Assembly (NCBI GenBank): GCA_028023455.1
Contig: JAQFVV010000231.1
Span: 823,001 to 887,000, forward strand
Source: Epiperipatus broadwayi
Taxonomy: Eukaryota; Onychophora; Udeonychophora; Euonychophora; Peripatidae
Length of the DNA: 64,000 nt
Direction: 5' to 3'
Shown here: positions 34,570-46,439 of the stretch, piece by piece
How positions within the stretch are numbered: position 1 is the first letter of the stretch
How the letters are laid out: the number at the start of each line of letters is the position of its first letter
Program-made: the position numbers and the translations under genes
The notes under the pieces: model-generated
Told to the model about the DNA's origin: nothing
The model's database searches: none
The model's input: only the letters and a program-made list of their open reading frames with translations

Positions 34570-34750
34570 ACAATCAATTCCCACTAATGATCCTAAGGCT
34601 AAACATGTTTATTCTAGTACCAAATAATAGCTTTTTTTTATTATTTCTGATTAAACTCAAGACAAAAAAACTATTATTGGGTACTAAAATAAGTGGTTTA
34701 GTCTTGGGATTATCAGTATTGATGGATGGTTTTCCTAGCAAAATCACTGT
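34570..34750. repeat. Short inverted-repeat element, copy 2
   Basis: Second copy of 32507-32690. Because it is a hairpin, open frames occur on both strands and mirror one another; neither is a gene. Confidence 0.6.
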
Positions 34751-34794
34751 TAATATTATATATATATATGTATATTTTAAAACACTCAACATCA

Positions 34795-34935
34795 CATGAT
34801 CACTATCTCATACTACACAAAAATTTTTTTTAAACAATTCAAAATACAACAAAACCCCCCTCCCAGTAGTGCCTTTTTTTAAAAAAACCAATCAATGGAT
34901 GCCAGAAGATGTGTGCAAAAAATCCCTGTTCTTGC
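34795..34935 (-). mobile_element. Retrozyme-like fragment grading into corrupted sequence
   Basis: CATCACATGATCACTATCTC at the start, then AGTAGTGCC and CCAATCAATGGATGCCAGAAG match the 39.3-kb family. Bases are progressively replaced by homopolymers (CCCCCCTCCC, TTTTTTTAAAAAAA). Confidence 0.6.
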
Positions 34936-35740
34936 CCCTCCCCCCCCCCCCCCCCCCCTTTTTTTTGTGTTGGTTGTTTTTTCGCGGGGGGGGCTTGGGG
35001 GGGGGGGCCCTGCCCCTATATCTTAGGGTCTCAATCCCCCCCCCCCCCCCCCCCTTTTTTCTCTTTTTAACCTAAAAAATATATGATAAAAAAAAAAAAA
35101 ACAAAAAAATTTTTTCTCTTTTTTCTCCCCTTCTATACAAAAATAATAGGGAAAAAAATAAAAAAATTTTAATAATATTTTTTTTTTTTTTTTTTTTTTT
35201 ATATTCCCAGCTCTCGGGTGGGCTCTCCCCTCCCCCCCCCTCCTGCCTGAGGGCCGAGGCCGGAAATCGGGTGGGGGGGAGGGGGGGGGGGGGGAGGAGA
35301 TAGGGGGTTGGGGTTTTCGTTTTTTCTTCTTTTTTTTGTTTTTTTTTGTTTTTTATGGGGGGTGGTGGTGTGTTGGGGGTGGTTTGTTTTTTTTTTTTTT
35401 TTTTTGTTTGTTTTGGTGTTATGGGGTGTTGGGGGGGTGGGGTGGTGTGGTTTTTCTGTTTGGGATAGTGGTGGGGGGGGTTGTGGGGGTGAAAAAGAAA
35501 AAAATAAATGGGGGGTTGGGTTGTTTTTTTTTTAATATTTGGGGTTGAATATTTATTGTTTTTTTTTTTTTTTTTTTTTTTTTAATTAGGGAGAGAAGGG
35601 GGGGGGGGGGGGGTGGTGGGGGGGTTTTGGGGGGGCGGGTTGGGGGGGGGGGGGGTGGGGGGTGGGGGGGGGGGGGGGGGGGTTGGGTTGGGTTGGTTTT
35701 TTTGGGGGGGTTGGGTGGGGGGGGGGTGTTTGGTTTATAT
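34936..35740. other. Homopolymer-dominated block, probable assembly artefact
   Basis: About 800 bases made almost entirely of long G, C, T and A runs (C18, G11, T19, T22 and G16 type runs), unlike anything else in this AT-rich window. It follows a recognisable repeat that degrades gradually. The apparent proline- or glycine-rich frames here are composition artefacts and are not annotated. Confidence 0.75.
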
Positions 35741-35794
35741 ATATATATGTGTGTTAAAATGAAGATTTGCACGGGTTAAATATATAAAATACAT

Positions 35795-35975
35795 ATTTTG
35801 CGGGTTCATCCATGTTAAAAACTTTTAATATTAATATACTGACGTTTCGACTTGGTCACACAAGCTATCCACAGAGTTATAAAAGGTAGAAAGATGGTTG
35901 TAGAGGCAAAACGTCAGTATATTAATATTAAAAGTTTTTAACATGGATGAACCCGCAAAATATGTATTTTATATA
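35795..35975. repeat. Hairpin element with hammerhead-like motif
   Basis: Arms about 35785-35848 (ATATTTTGCGGGTTCATCCATG... ) and 35907-35975 are reverse complements. Minus-strand CTGTGGA (35868-35874; A6 changed to T), stem II GCTTG/CAAGT and GAAACGTCA (35841-35848) form a near-complete core. The right arm keeps only AAAACGTCAG. Confidence 0.65.
35841..35874 (-). ncRNA. Hammerhead-like motif, one core base changed
   Basis: CTGTGGA, five-pair stem II, GAAAC and GTCA. Same GAAACGTCA end as the motif at 627-660, suggesting a related family. Confidence 0.5.
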
Positions 35976-37239
35976 TATATAAATTTAATATTTTTAATTG
36001 TTTAATATACATGTAAATTACTTAATAAATGAAAACACATATAAATGAAGTTAAAACTAGGAGCCAAAGTGTATTAAAGTGTGGCAATCAGACTACTTTT
36101 GCAGGCTGAAAGAAAATAATAAACTTGTCAAACCTATTATTAATCAAAAGTGCTCTTCTTTGTGTCAGTAACAGCTTGGATAAGCTTGTTGTTTTCTTTC
36201 CATCTGCAGAACTGGTGGGAGTGATGTGGTTATAACTTCATTTATGTAATGGAGGCCCATATTTACATCTGTTAACCTATTAAAAGAATTAAATTTAAAT
36301 AAATGAATTGTTGATGGGAGAGTCTTCATGTCAGTTGAGATATAAGAAATGTTGGCATTCACTGTATCTCAACTATTATAGCTGTAATGTCCAGCTATTA
36401 GCTCATCCACATCAATGTGAGTTATGACTAAAAGCAGCAAGCTTTTGGTTAGTCATATCTCGGACAAGTTCTAGTATTACTTTAATACATCTTGGCTGTG
36501 GTTTTATCTTTATTTTTATAATGGAGTCCCTATTTATTAAATAATACATATATATTCAAACTCTGAAGAACCATTTAGAATGCTTAATATGAAATAAGAT
36601 GTTATATAATGATATAAAATTAATTGTAAACTATGACAATATAACTCAGAATTTACAAGTTTTCAGAAGACTCTCTAAAGAAAAAAATTAAGACTAAAAC
36701 TTTCAACTCCTTATTACAGTAATTTATAATTGATTAAACGATTATTTTGAAACATAATAAGATTAACTCTGTTCAGGAAGGTTTTAAATTAATCCTGAAG
36801 GCACTTCCTTTTCTGTGTATCACCTTGTTCTATCAAACTTAAAAATTTCCAAAGCCAATAATTTTTTGTTTACGGTCAATTTTAGGGTGCTTGATGATAA
36901 ACATAACTGGATTGTAGTTATTCATGGATTAAAGATCAATTAGAAAAAAAAAGCTTTGATGTTTTTAGAGATTTAAAACCTAAGAAAGATTGATTATAGC
37001 ATATCATGCAAGCCAATCTATCCACTACTTGCTGAAATATATTATCAATACTGATGTAATACCATTAATCTAAACATCACCTTTTATTAAAATTAATCAA
37101 TTAGGGAAATTTTGTTTAACCAGCAGTCTTCTTGAGAGCTATAAGGTATACATGAATATACAAATCGTTTATCATTTAAACAAATAACTTCACATTACAA
37201 CTCATTATAAATTGATTTATTTTTTGTTATTCCATGCTT
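35976..37239. other. AT-rich spacer
   Basis: No gene recognised. 35980-36005 repeats the (TA)n plus ATTTAATATTTTTAATTG sequence seen at 34540-34560. Confidence 0.45.
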
Positions 37240-37350
37240 ATATATATATGTACACATACCAATTGATGAATATATATATATATATATATGTACACATACC
37301 AATTGATGAATATATATATATGTACACATATTGATGAATATATATATATA
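37240..37350. repeat. Minisatellite, three units
   Basis: ATGTACACATACCAATTGATGAA units separated by TA runs, with the third unit lacking CCAAT. Unit length about 40-45 bp. Confidence 0.85.
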
Positions 37351-37379
37351 TTATAACCTTATACCTACATAGGGGTTAA

Positions 37380-38470
37380 ATATAATAGATAGTACTTTAT
37401 TATTTTTACTCAAATAAATATAATCGTATAAATAAACTAATATTTTTAAGTTATAGAAAATCTTAACTAGGAACTCTAAATTGTTAATAAAACATCTTCA
37501 TTAAATATGTTTAAATAACAATTGCTAAAAGAATATTTACTAATTGCTTAAAGTCTGAATTTGGTAAATTAAACTTGGATAAAAGTTAGTTTAAAATGGA
37601 CTATGTTTGAATTAGTAATAATGAATAGTTTTTGTTAACTATTTGTCAAAATATTATTTATTAATCTGTGTTAAAATAAATTTAAAATAGTAGTTACTAA
37701 AATATTATTTAATTCATGTAATATCTATTTGAAATTATTAAGTAAAGCTAGTTTGAAATAGGTTTATCTTAAATGAGATTTACTAAGAAGATTTAATAAG
37801 AGTACCAAACTCTCTATACAATAGCGCATGTGATATTAAGGAGATTTAGTTTGCTGTCTTTTAAAATAGTAATTATTAATCTGCAATAAAATTCTTAGTT
37901 TTCTTAATCATGTCTAGTATACATGTAAATATTTATGTGTGTGTGTGTGTGTTAAGGGGAAAGTTTAGAAGGAATTGCTTAAAAATGCTAATTATCTTTT
38001 AGTTATCTATTATATAAATGGTATTTTAATATTAAATAGTTTAATAATAATCTCTTGAAAATTCTTAAGAAGGTAAAAAGTGTTTGCGTTAAAGTAAAAT
38101 ATATTTGCTTTAAATTAAGTTGATTTTTATTGAATAATTAAGATAAAGTTAATAAAAAAAATAATTAGCTTCACTATCTACAAAGTTGAATTTATTTTGA
38201 GATGTCTTAATTAGCAAAAGGTCAAGGTCATCTACAAATATTCAACCTAGTTAATAACAGGTTAAAATTGTTAATCAATTTCAAAATACCTGCCCCAATA
38301 TTCATCTCTGATTAAGCAAAGCCATATGACAAATTTTGCAGTAAAAAAACAAGCACACACACACATTTAAAATACAAAAAACATGAAAAGTAAAGGACTT
38401 CTCAATTAATTATTATTTTCTTTTCAACTTAATTAATAATGTTTAAAAGCTTATTTTAAATAATTATTAT
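37380..38470. repeat. Segment collinear with 56400-57370 (block 1)
   Basis: Shared order of A/T-rich motifs: AGTTTAAA/GTTAGTTT near the start, a GT microsatellite (37937-37951 versus 56867), an AATAATTAAGATAAAG block versus AATAATTTATTTAATAAT, and AAGGTCAAGG versus AAGTTCAAGG. No coding sequence. It belongs to the long-range duplication described in the findings. Confidence 0.45.
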
Positions 38471-38589
38471 TTTATCAATTAGATAATTTTGGAGGAAGAA
38501 CATAGAAAGTCAATCAAGCAAGTTTACTCTGCTGGCACATGTCCAGCTGTCCATAAGCAACATCTCATTGAAAAATACAAAAAGCTTTA

Positions 38590-38970
38590 TTTGTAAAATA
38601 ATATAGGCGCTATTGCACCTAACCACAAAGCTACTTTTCACTTAAAAAACAAAATAAAATTATATTACTCTGCAAGCGCTTTCGAGAGACATGCTCTCAT
38701 CTTCATAGCTCTAAGTGAAGTAATTATATGCAAATTATGCAAATTTCAAAGGTCAATTGCTCCATTTCTTTGAGATTGTGAAGCATGTGTCCTTGCAATT
38801 GATGGCATTGCAATCCATTGCAATGGAGTAATTAACTTTTGAACTTTGCATATAATTACTTCACTTAGAGCTATGAAGATGAGAGTACATCTCTTGAAAG
38901 CCCTTGCAGAGTAATATAATTTTATAGAGTTTTTAAGTAAAAAGGAGCTTTGCGGTCAGGTGTCAATAGT
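38590..38970. mobile_element. Inverted pair of PLE 3' ends
   Basis: The left arm, read on the minus strand, encodes NAINCKDTCFTISKKWSN and a stop, then GCTATGAAGATGAGAG and TCTCTCGAAAGCGCTTGC. The right arm (38810-38960, plus) repeats the tail with only the last codons (WSN, stop). The hammerhead-like GATGA-stem II GAGA/TCTC-GAAA is present in both (38678-38705, 38875-38901). The first two core bases are AA instead of CT. Confidence 0.75.
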
Positions 38971-39298
38971 GCCTATATTATTTTGCAAATATATTTTCAC
39001 ACACAAAGTTTTCGAGTTAGGTTTGAATTAAAATGCTATATTGTTATGAAGGAAATTCCAGATTATTCTGAATATTACATGTTTTGGAGACTGCCATGCT
39101 ATGTTTAATTTATCATTTCTATAGATTTATAGTTAATCCAGAACTTTTGTTGTAAAACTAATTTTATTAATACTTAATTATTAAAAGTTTTAATTAACTA
39201 TATACAATTATTAATGATATTGTCTTTTATATTTTACTAAATGACTTACTTTAGAAGATAATTTATATGCAATGATTTAATAACTGAAATAGTTATTA

Positions 39299-39730
39299 AA
39301 CCATTAAGCATCACGTGATCACTATCTCTTATACTAGCACATAATTATACAAAGCAAAACTCTCCATACAGTAGTGCCACCCTGTGCCAACCAGAGTAAT
39401 CAATGAATGCCAGAAGGCTTGTGCATAAAATCCCTATCTAATGCCTACTCATCCAATATCCCCAGAGTAGTTTCTGGCTTGTGGCCATCATAGTTTTGTA
39501 GTTAAGTAGAGATAAAAGGTGGGTGCTGGAGGGTTGCATTAGATCGTAAGATCTAGATGCAGTGCTCTCAGATCCAAAGCTCCTCACTGATGATGGCCAT
39601 GAGCCAGAAACTAGTCTGGGGATATTGGATGAGTAGGCATTAGATAGGGATTTTATGCACAAGCCTTCTGGCATTCATTGATTACTCTGGTTGGCACAGG
39701 GTGGCACTACTGTATGGAGAGTTTTGCTTT
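39299..39730 (+). mobile_element. Retrozyme-like inverted element with 13-bp target duplication
   Basis: Flanked by GAAATAGTTATTA at 39286-39298 and 39731-39743. The left arm (39340-39487) is a minus-strand copy and the right arm (39592-39728) a plus-strand copy of the family. The spacer carries the unit's upstream part (GGGTGCTGGAGGGTTGCATT...). Plus core 39587-39616 is complete; the minus partner is 39464-39492. Apparent frames on the minus strand are not genes. Confidence 0.85.
39587..39616 (+). ncRNA. Hammerhead ribozyme motif, canonical core
   Basis: CTGATGA (39587-39593), stem II TGGC/GCCA around CATGA, GAAAC (39607-39611), loop TA, GTC (39614-39616). This is a complete type I-like hammerhead with the minimal stem III (AC-TA-GT) described for animal retrozymes. 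Cleavage would fall after 39616. The minus-strand copy (39464-39492) has ATGATGG and CTC in place of GTC. Confidence 0.75.
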
Positions 39731-39743
39731 GAAATAGTTATTA

Positions 39744-41479
39744 TTATATCAGGAACTATTTTGAAAAATTATTATATCTTTAATTAACCAAATGAATGCG
39801 ATAATGATTTTTTTTTAAAGTTATCACTAGTTTAGAAAAGAAAATACTTATGCAATTATGGTAAAAGAAGATGTTATCTGTATTGATTTTCTTAATATTT
39901 TAGAAAAGGCGTCACATATTTGCATTACTACCTACACAAATAAGATAATATCTTAGCATCATAATAATTCATTTACTCATAGTTCATTTATTTATTCATT
40001 GAAAAAATATTTTTATTGCTCTACAAAAGAAACTTGAATGTTCTTTGTTTTAATATTGCCAAAAATAATGTCTGAAGTTTATTAAGGAATTGTTTGTTAG
40101 ATTTATTAATAATCTTGCTTATCTGTTAGCTGCAACTCTCCAGTTCAAATTAAAATTGCAGACAATGTTTTTTAAAGAAATTCCTGCTTTCAAATGTTTT
40201 CTTGTTCATTCCTTTCCTCTATATTAATAAAAACTGTGTTATATCTTGCTGAAAGGAACAACAAAAGGATTCACCAATTAAAGAAGGTTATTTTCATTTT
40301 AACTGTTTCACAAAAGTAAGTTGTGATAGGGCTAACATATATGACATTTTAGGTGGTGTGATGGTGCTATAATTCCTACATTTATATGTTGTTTTAAAGC
40401 ATTGTATATGTTAAATTATGGTATGTGACAGGCTGAAGTGATTCTTTCTAAAAAGCTTCCATTTTTAATGTAGTAATTTTAAAAAAATTCCAGGAGATGT
40501 CAGCAATGTAGACCTTTATGGACCTTTGTCTGTGATTGGCAGCACATTCTGTTGTTATGACAAATCTATGAAGGAAATGGCAATTTGTGATTGGCTGATG
40601 CTTTAGATTCATTTTCCCTGCGGCTAAATGCCACACAAAATGTGACTTTCAGTAAATGTTGAAATCTATAACACAATATTTTGTAAAAGAATTATTATTA
40701 ATCTACAAATTACATCATTAGGGGGATTTGTATTTGAAAATATTTTATTTTTAAAAAGACAGTCCTAGAAAGTATACAAAGTGTATTACGAACACCAGAA
40801 ATTACAACAGAGAAGCCGTTAGAGGCTAAAAAGTAAGCTGTTTTTGTAAAAACTGTAAATGAAATATTTTAATAACAATAATTTATTAACTTTTATAATT
40901 TTTTTTGTTTCTTTGATGATAACTAATTTTAAATTTATCATTTTTAAAAACATAAAATTCTAATATCTAATATTTCATTCTTTTCACAATTTTAAAATAT
41001 TAATTTTTCATGTTTTTGAATTTTAATTATTATAAGGCTTAAATATTTATAATATAGCCTATAAATAAATTTTGTAATATGTATAAAAAAGATTTAATTA
41101 CACAAAAAAATCAAACTTAAGCATTAGAGTAAAAATTTTCATCACTAGAGTCTATTCAAAAAATTGGGGGTCGGGTTGACGCTGAAAGAATTAAATAATG
41201 AAAGAACTTTCAGCTCTCAACTTATTTAAATTGGGTAAAACAAGTATAATGTATATTAATTGTTTCATGAAATTGATATATGTTTCTTATTATTGTATCC
41301 TAATTATTATTTATATGTGGTATGATATACATGTCAGCAAGGGATTTGCTAAAAAAACATTCAGGTAAAAGGTTTTTAAAGTTGTAAATTATTAAGAGTT
41401 CTTAAAATTTATATCCCAACATGTGTTACCTTGCACGGAGTAAAAACAGCCATTCTATATTTGTTGTGTGTATAACTGA
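39744..41479. other. AT-rich spacer; part collinear with 57800-58000
   Basis: No gene seen. 39800-39860 (TTATCACTAGTTTAGAAAAG, AAATACTTATGCAATT) aligns with 57870-57940 (AGTGACTAGAATCAAATT, AAATACTTTATCCAGTT), consistent with the long-range duplication. 40448-40636 has a frame without family resemblance. Confidence 0.4.
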
Positions 41480-41690
41480 AATGATGTGTCACTTGGGATA
41501 GATATTAAAAGACACCTGTTTCACCATTTCAAAAAAGATGGACAAATTAATCCAAACAATATTTTAAATAAAATACTGAAACATCTAACTAATTATCATA
41601 AATTTGAATACTCCCCCTCATCACTATCAACCACACACAGCTATGAGTATGAAGCCATGGAGCTTTGAAAGTGATAAGCTTTAAATAAAT
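41480..41690 (+). pseudogene. PLE 3' relic with tail motif
   Basis: About 41504-41550 encodes LKDTCFTISKKMDKL, matching the PLE C-terminus KDTCFTISKKW. The tail ATGAGTATGAAGCCATGGAG and CTTTGAAAG (41641-41671) corresponds to the degenerate hammerhead-like tail at 1037-1061. The larger overlapping frame at 41486-41668 is out of frame with this and is not a gene. Confidence 0.55.
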
Positions 41691-41769
41691 TATTAATAAA
41701 TATAACTTCTTTAACAAGCATTAAAAGTGCATAATTATTGATAAAAATCTTAATATTTGATATTGCATT

Positions 41770-42360
41770 GCAATTATAGTGTGCTAGTTTGCATATGTTT
41801 TTAGACCAAAAATGTGTTATTGTACAGATAAGTATGTGTGCAAGTTATCTGTTTATTTATCAGTAACAAATGCCTGTCATGTTCCTTATTGATTGATATG
41901 CTACTTGGATCCAAGGATCAATTTTGGCATTTTAACTGTATGGGGTTTCTGCTACTATTGTATTTGTTAAGCGCCTCCATGAAAGAGAATTTGGATGATT
42001 TGCTTTGGCATTGCAAGGTCGATTACTAGGTGCCCATTTACTCATTTATCACCTTCCATTTTGCATTTAACTTGTATTAATAGTGTGTATTTAATGTGTT
42101 AGAACATTTAAGGCATGTCCAATTATGCAATTGTTTCTGCTAATTCTACTACAATTTTATTTTAAAGATATTAGTTTATTGTTAGTATTGAGCTCATGTA
42201 TTATTCAACCCCTCATACGCATTAATAAATTTAAACTTCTATTATTATTTTTGCATTACATCCAGCTATCTTTGCAACGTCATAGAAGTTATGTTTCCGC
42301 ACTGATTTTTAAACATTTCTGGTATTATATAGGGTATGTGAGCATAGATTTTCACATGAC
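41770..42360. repeat. Segment collinear with 58780-59410 (block 2)
   Basis: Shared: AACAAATGCCTGTCATG / AACAAATCCATGCCTTG, CTCCATGAAAGAGAATTTGG / TTCCATGAGAAAAAGGGTGG, GGCATTGCAAGGTCGATTAC / GCACTGCCAGGTCAATTTAC, ACTGATTTTTAAACAT / ACGGATTTTTAAACAT. Non-coding; the 126-codon frame at 42125-42505 is not conserved. Confidence 0.55.
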
Positions 42361-42992
42361 CCACCACTCTCCACTCTATCTCATAACACTGATATACTTG
42401 AACACATATGTAGAAATGATAAATAATCACCAATATACGTATTTCATCCTAAACCAGCAATCATCAGTTGGTCCAGATTATCATCTCCACACATATATGC
42501 AATAACTGCTCAGATATATATATATATATATATATTAAGATAGCCATCCTTCATACTTTAATGGATAGGCTTCAATCCACACCACATTTCAACTCAACTG
42601 TCCATCCAATAGAAAATATGATGATAGAATGCTCAAAGGCCACCCTGAGGATGAGATTCTTGTCACACCGATGTTGACCTAAAGTCAATCTGATCCCTCA
42701 TGTACAGGACATAATCCATTAAGGAACCGAGTAGGGCAAATTCCTAATGTCCACTCCATACGTTCTTGTCATTGCAGCTGTTATTACTATGTGTTTATTC
42801 ATATAGTATACGAACATGGATGGGCTGCTCACCAACACGCATTAGCCAGCATGGTGAGTTTTTTGGCTTTTTACCTCTGACTTTAAGATCAAGAAACACC
42901 ATGGTCTTTCTTCTCAGTGCCTGATAAGGCAGAATGAATGTTTGTGTAAACGATAAATATTTTTCCAATACATATATACAATTATGACAGAC
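42361..42992. repeat. Dispersed repeat related to 53910-54070, then spacer
   Basis: 42361-42510 (TATACTTGAACACATATG, AACCAGCAATCATCAGTTGG, CCAGATTATCATCTCCAC) aligns with 53930-54060 (GATACACATGACCACATATA, AACCAGCATCCAGCAATTAG, CCAGATCACCATGTCCC). 42540-42990 is a moderately GC-richer spacer without recognised content. Confidence 0.5.
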
Positions 42993-45960
42993 AAAAATAA
43001 AGCATGGCCCTTATTCCCAGGAGGCTGTAAAGTCGCCAACCAAGGCAGCGGTTGGTGGCCGAAGGCAGAGGGTGCTAAGAATCTCCTGATTGCGGACCCA
43101 GGCTGCCATTAGATGACAACTTTTTATTTAGGTACTTACAACTGCAGCTCACTTTCAAGTGAAGGAATATTGCAAGAATTAGAAGAACTCTCTCATATTA
43201 AATGGGATATTATTGGACTTTGTGAAGTTAGAAGAAAAGGTGAAGAGACAATTGATTTAAAAAGTGGACATATATTTTATTATAAAGGCACAAATATTGG
43301 AAATACAAGTGGAGTAGGATTCATTATAAATAAAAAGTGGAAGAACAATACTGTGGAGATTGATGGTGTATCAGACAGAGTGGCAAGATTAGTTATACAA
43401 CTTAATAGCAGATACCAAATGCAGATAATTCAGGTTTATGCCCCAACAAGTTCTCATAGTGATGAAGTAGTAGAAGATTTTTATATGGATGTACAAAAGG
43501 CTTTTGATAAGAGTAAGCAACATTTTAAAATTGTTATGGGAGACTTTAATGCTAGAATTGGTAAACAAATGAAAGATGAAAGTGCTGTAGGTAATTTTGG
43601 TTATGGTAATAGAAATGAGAGAGGACGTAGACTTGTGGAGTTTGCAGAAAAAGAAAAACTTTATATTATGAATTTTTTTTTTTGAGAAAAATGTTAAAAG
43701 AAAATGGACATGGAAACATCCAAATGAAGGTACAGCAGAATTGGATTATATTTTGACTAACAGGAAATACATATTTCAAGATTGTAATGTTCTTAATAGA
43801 TTTAACACAGGAAGTGATCATCGATTAGTAAGATGTAAGTTACGTGTTAATGTAAAACTAGAAAGACAAAAATTGTTAAGAAAAACAATATTTACAGATG
43901 ATATTCCTAATCTTCAGAAACATTCTAATGAATTTAAATTAGAACTTACAAATCGATTTTAAGTATTAGTAGATTTTGAACATGATTCAGATTTGAATGA
44001 AATTAATATGAAAATAACTGATACACTTTTAAAAACTGCAACAAAGATAGCTAGTAGAAAAAAGCAGCAATTGACCAACAAAATTTCTACTGAAACTAGA
44101 GAATTTATGAAGAAATGAAGAAATATGAAGATATACAAAAATGATGCACTAAAAAGAATTGAATATCTCGAATTTTGTAAAATGGTGCGGAAAAGAGTTG
44201 AAAATGATATAAGAAAATATAACTGTGAACTAGCAAGAAAAGCTGTAGAAGAAAATAAAAGTCTTAAGAATGTAAAACAACATTTTGGTATTGATAGGAA
44301 ATTTATATCTGCAATAAGGAAAAAAGATGGAATTATTACTAAAAAGAGAGATGACATCATGAAATTGGTAGAAAATTTTTATCAAGAATTATATAGTAAT
44401 AAAGAACAAGTACCTCCTATATCTATTACATCTTCCGAATTGCCCAGAATTTTAAATGAAGAAGTGAGAAATGCAATTAAATGTATGAAGAAAGGAAAGG
44501 CTCCAGGTAATGATGGAATTATAATTGATATATTAAAAGAAGCAGGTGAAGAAACAGAAATTTTTTAGCAAAGTTATATACCAAATGTCTAAATGATAAA
44601 GATGTACCAGATGATTGGAAGAATGCAGTAATAATATTAATATTTAAAAAAGGTGATAAAGAAGATATTAGAAATTACAGACCTATCAGCCTTTTATCAG
44701 TTTTATATAAAATTTTTACCAAGATAATTACAACTCGTCTACAGAGAACATTGGATTTTCACCAACCAAGAGAACAAGCTGGATTTAAAAGTGGTTTTAG
44801 TACAGTAGATCATATTCAGGTATTGAGAGAAGTTATAGAAAGGACAAATGAATATGAGTTGTCATTATGTTTTGGATTTGTAGATTATGAAAAGGCATTT
44901 GATTCTATAAACATTTCTTCAGTGATTAAAGCATTGGATCATCAAAGTATAGATCCAGGATATTGTCATATTTTAAAGAATATTTATAAAAATGCAACAG
45001 CAACAATTAGATTACATAATGATACTGGGAAAGTCAACATTGAGAAAGGTGTAAGACAAGGTGACTCCATATCTCCAAAACTTTTTACAGCAGTGCTGCA
45101 AGAAGTATTTTGTGGATTAAAATGGGAAACTAAAGGAGTGAAAGTAAATGGAGATTATTTAAGTCATTTAGATTTCGCAGATGATGTAGTTGTTTTTGCA
45201 AATAATGCTTCAGAGCTGCAGGAAATGTTGCAGGAGTTATCAGATGAAAGTAGGAAAGTAGGACTAAAGATAAATGTTAAAAAGACTAAAGTAATGTTTA
45301 ATCGATTTGCTCAAAATATGAAAATAAAGATTGATTATGATGAATTAGAAGAAGTTAACAGTTACAAATACCTTGATCAGATTATTAATACAGATGGAAA
45401 CATAATGGAGGAAATTAATCATAGAATTAAACTTGGTTGAAGTGCTTTTGGTAGAAATAACTTGATACTAAAAGGAAATATGCCTATGTGTTTGAAAAGG
45501 AAGGTTTTTAACAAATGTGTTTTACCAGTTCTTACTTATGGATCTGAGACTTGGATACTCAATAGAAAAGCAATACAGAGATTTCAGACCACTCAAAGAA
45601 GTATGGAGAGGTGTATGTTGGGAGTAACAAGAAGAGATCGAAAACGCAATGTATGGGTAAGAGAACAAACAGGTGTTACTGACCTCATTGAAAAAATTAA
45701 AAGATTGAAGTGGAGTTGGGCTGGACATATTGCTAGAAGAGATGATAATAGGTGGACAATTGAAATTTTAAACTGGATTCCAAGAGATTGTAAAAGACAC
45801 AGAAAGAGACCACATGTGAGATGGATGGATGAAATAAGAAAGTGTGCAGGGCTGATGTGGAGAAGAGAACCTAAAGATCGGAGATGGATTAAACTTGGAG
45901 AGACCTTCATCCTGCAGTGGATTGATAATGGTTGATAATGATGATGAAGATGATGATGTG
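42993..45960 (+). mobile_element. Near full-length RTE-type LINE
   Basis: A GC-richer 5' leader (43000-43110) precedes a single long ORF relic. The 3' end is short and TGATGA-rich (45930-45960), as is usual for RTE elements. A possible 7-bp duplication GACAGAC flanks it (42986-42992, 45961-45967). It interrupts the block collinear with 56.4-61.0 kb, which has no counterpart here, supporting insertion after the duplication. Confidence 0.8.
43113..45935 (+). pseudogene. RTE endonuclease-reverse transcriptase, broken
   Basis: About 940 codons. APE endonuclease: GTYNCSS, GLCEVR, VYAPTS, GDFNARIG and SDHRLV (to about 43840). RT: KCMKKGKAPGNDGI, NYRPISLL, GFKSGFSTVDHI, FVDYEKAFDSI, GVRQGDSISP and FADDVVVF (about 44460-45210). 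C-terminus: YGSETW and GHIARRDDNRW. Breaks: a frameshift in the T run at 43672-43683, stops at 43960-43962, 44116-44118 and 45438-45440, and a one-base loss near 44560-44566. Some stops look like C-to-T or G-to-A decay (CGA, TGG to TGA). Catalytic motifs are otherwise intact, so decay is modest. Confidence 0.9.
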
Positions 45961-46189
45961 GACAGACTTTCACACAGGTATCAATTATTTCTGGTATTGT
46001 AATTTTTAATATCACTTTAGTGGCCAGTGTTTAGGCACATATCTCTGATATTCTGTGTACATAAATTGTTAAACAGTATCATAAATAAAAGTGTGAGAAT
46101 TTCGTAAATAATGTAAATACCATGATTATAATTTTATAAGGCTTACTCAGAAGAGAATATGTTTTATTTTAAACTAAACAAATGTTTAT

Positions 46190-46380
46190 GTCAGCAGAAT
46201 TGGTCATATTAAAGTTACTGCCTCTTGTAAATATTTTTTATTGTATTAAAATATTATTATCTTGTAAATAAATATTTTATTATTCATTAAATACATTGGT
46301 TTTCGTCGCCACCATCACATCCATTTATTCAGAAAATTAATTCAATAAAGTTTTATTAAATATTAAATTAATATATATAT
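46190..46380. repeat. Segment collinear with 59870-60070 (block 3)
   Basis: TTGTAAATAAATATTTTA, GTTTTCGTCGCCACCATCAC / GTTTCGTTGCCATTATTAC and CAGAAAATTAATTCAATAAA / CAGAAAATCTTATTTAATAA align. It ends at (TA)n next to the PLE relic. Confidence 0.55.
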
Positions 46381-46439
46381 ATATATGTGTGTGTGTGTGC
46401 TCTGAGCACAGTTAATGAAACTATTAATAAATTGTCAAA

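Noticed and set aside
35308-35772. Long Gly/Trp/Phe- or Pro-rich reading frames
   Set aside because: They arise entirely from homopolymer runs in a block that looks like assembly error.
37240-37350. CRISPR-like array
   Set aside because: Units are separated by TA runs rather than unique spacers, in a eukaryotic context; it is a minisatellite.
39438-39674. 78-codon minus frame and similar frames at 8429-8623, 11727-11921, 12039-12221
   Set aside because: They fall in retrozyme-like repeats and are not consistent between copies.
42125-42505. 126-codon plus-strand frame
   Set aside because: Hydrophobic, AT-driven composition; the collinear segment near 59.2 kb does not keep the frame and it runs into a different repeat.
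43959-44360. Minus-strand frames opposite the RTE ORF (also 45522-45728, 45593-46015)
   Set aside because: Antisense shadows of the LINE coding sequence, whose plus-strand motifs are unmistakable.
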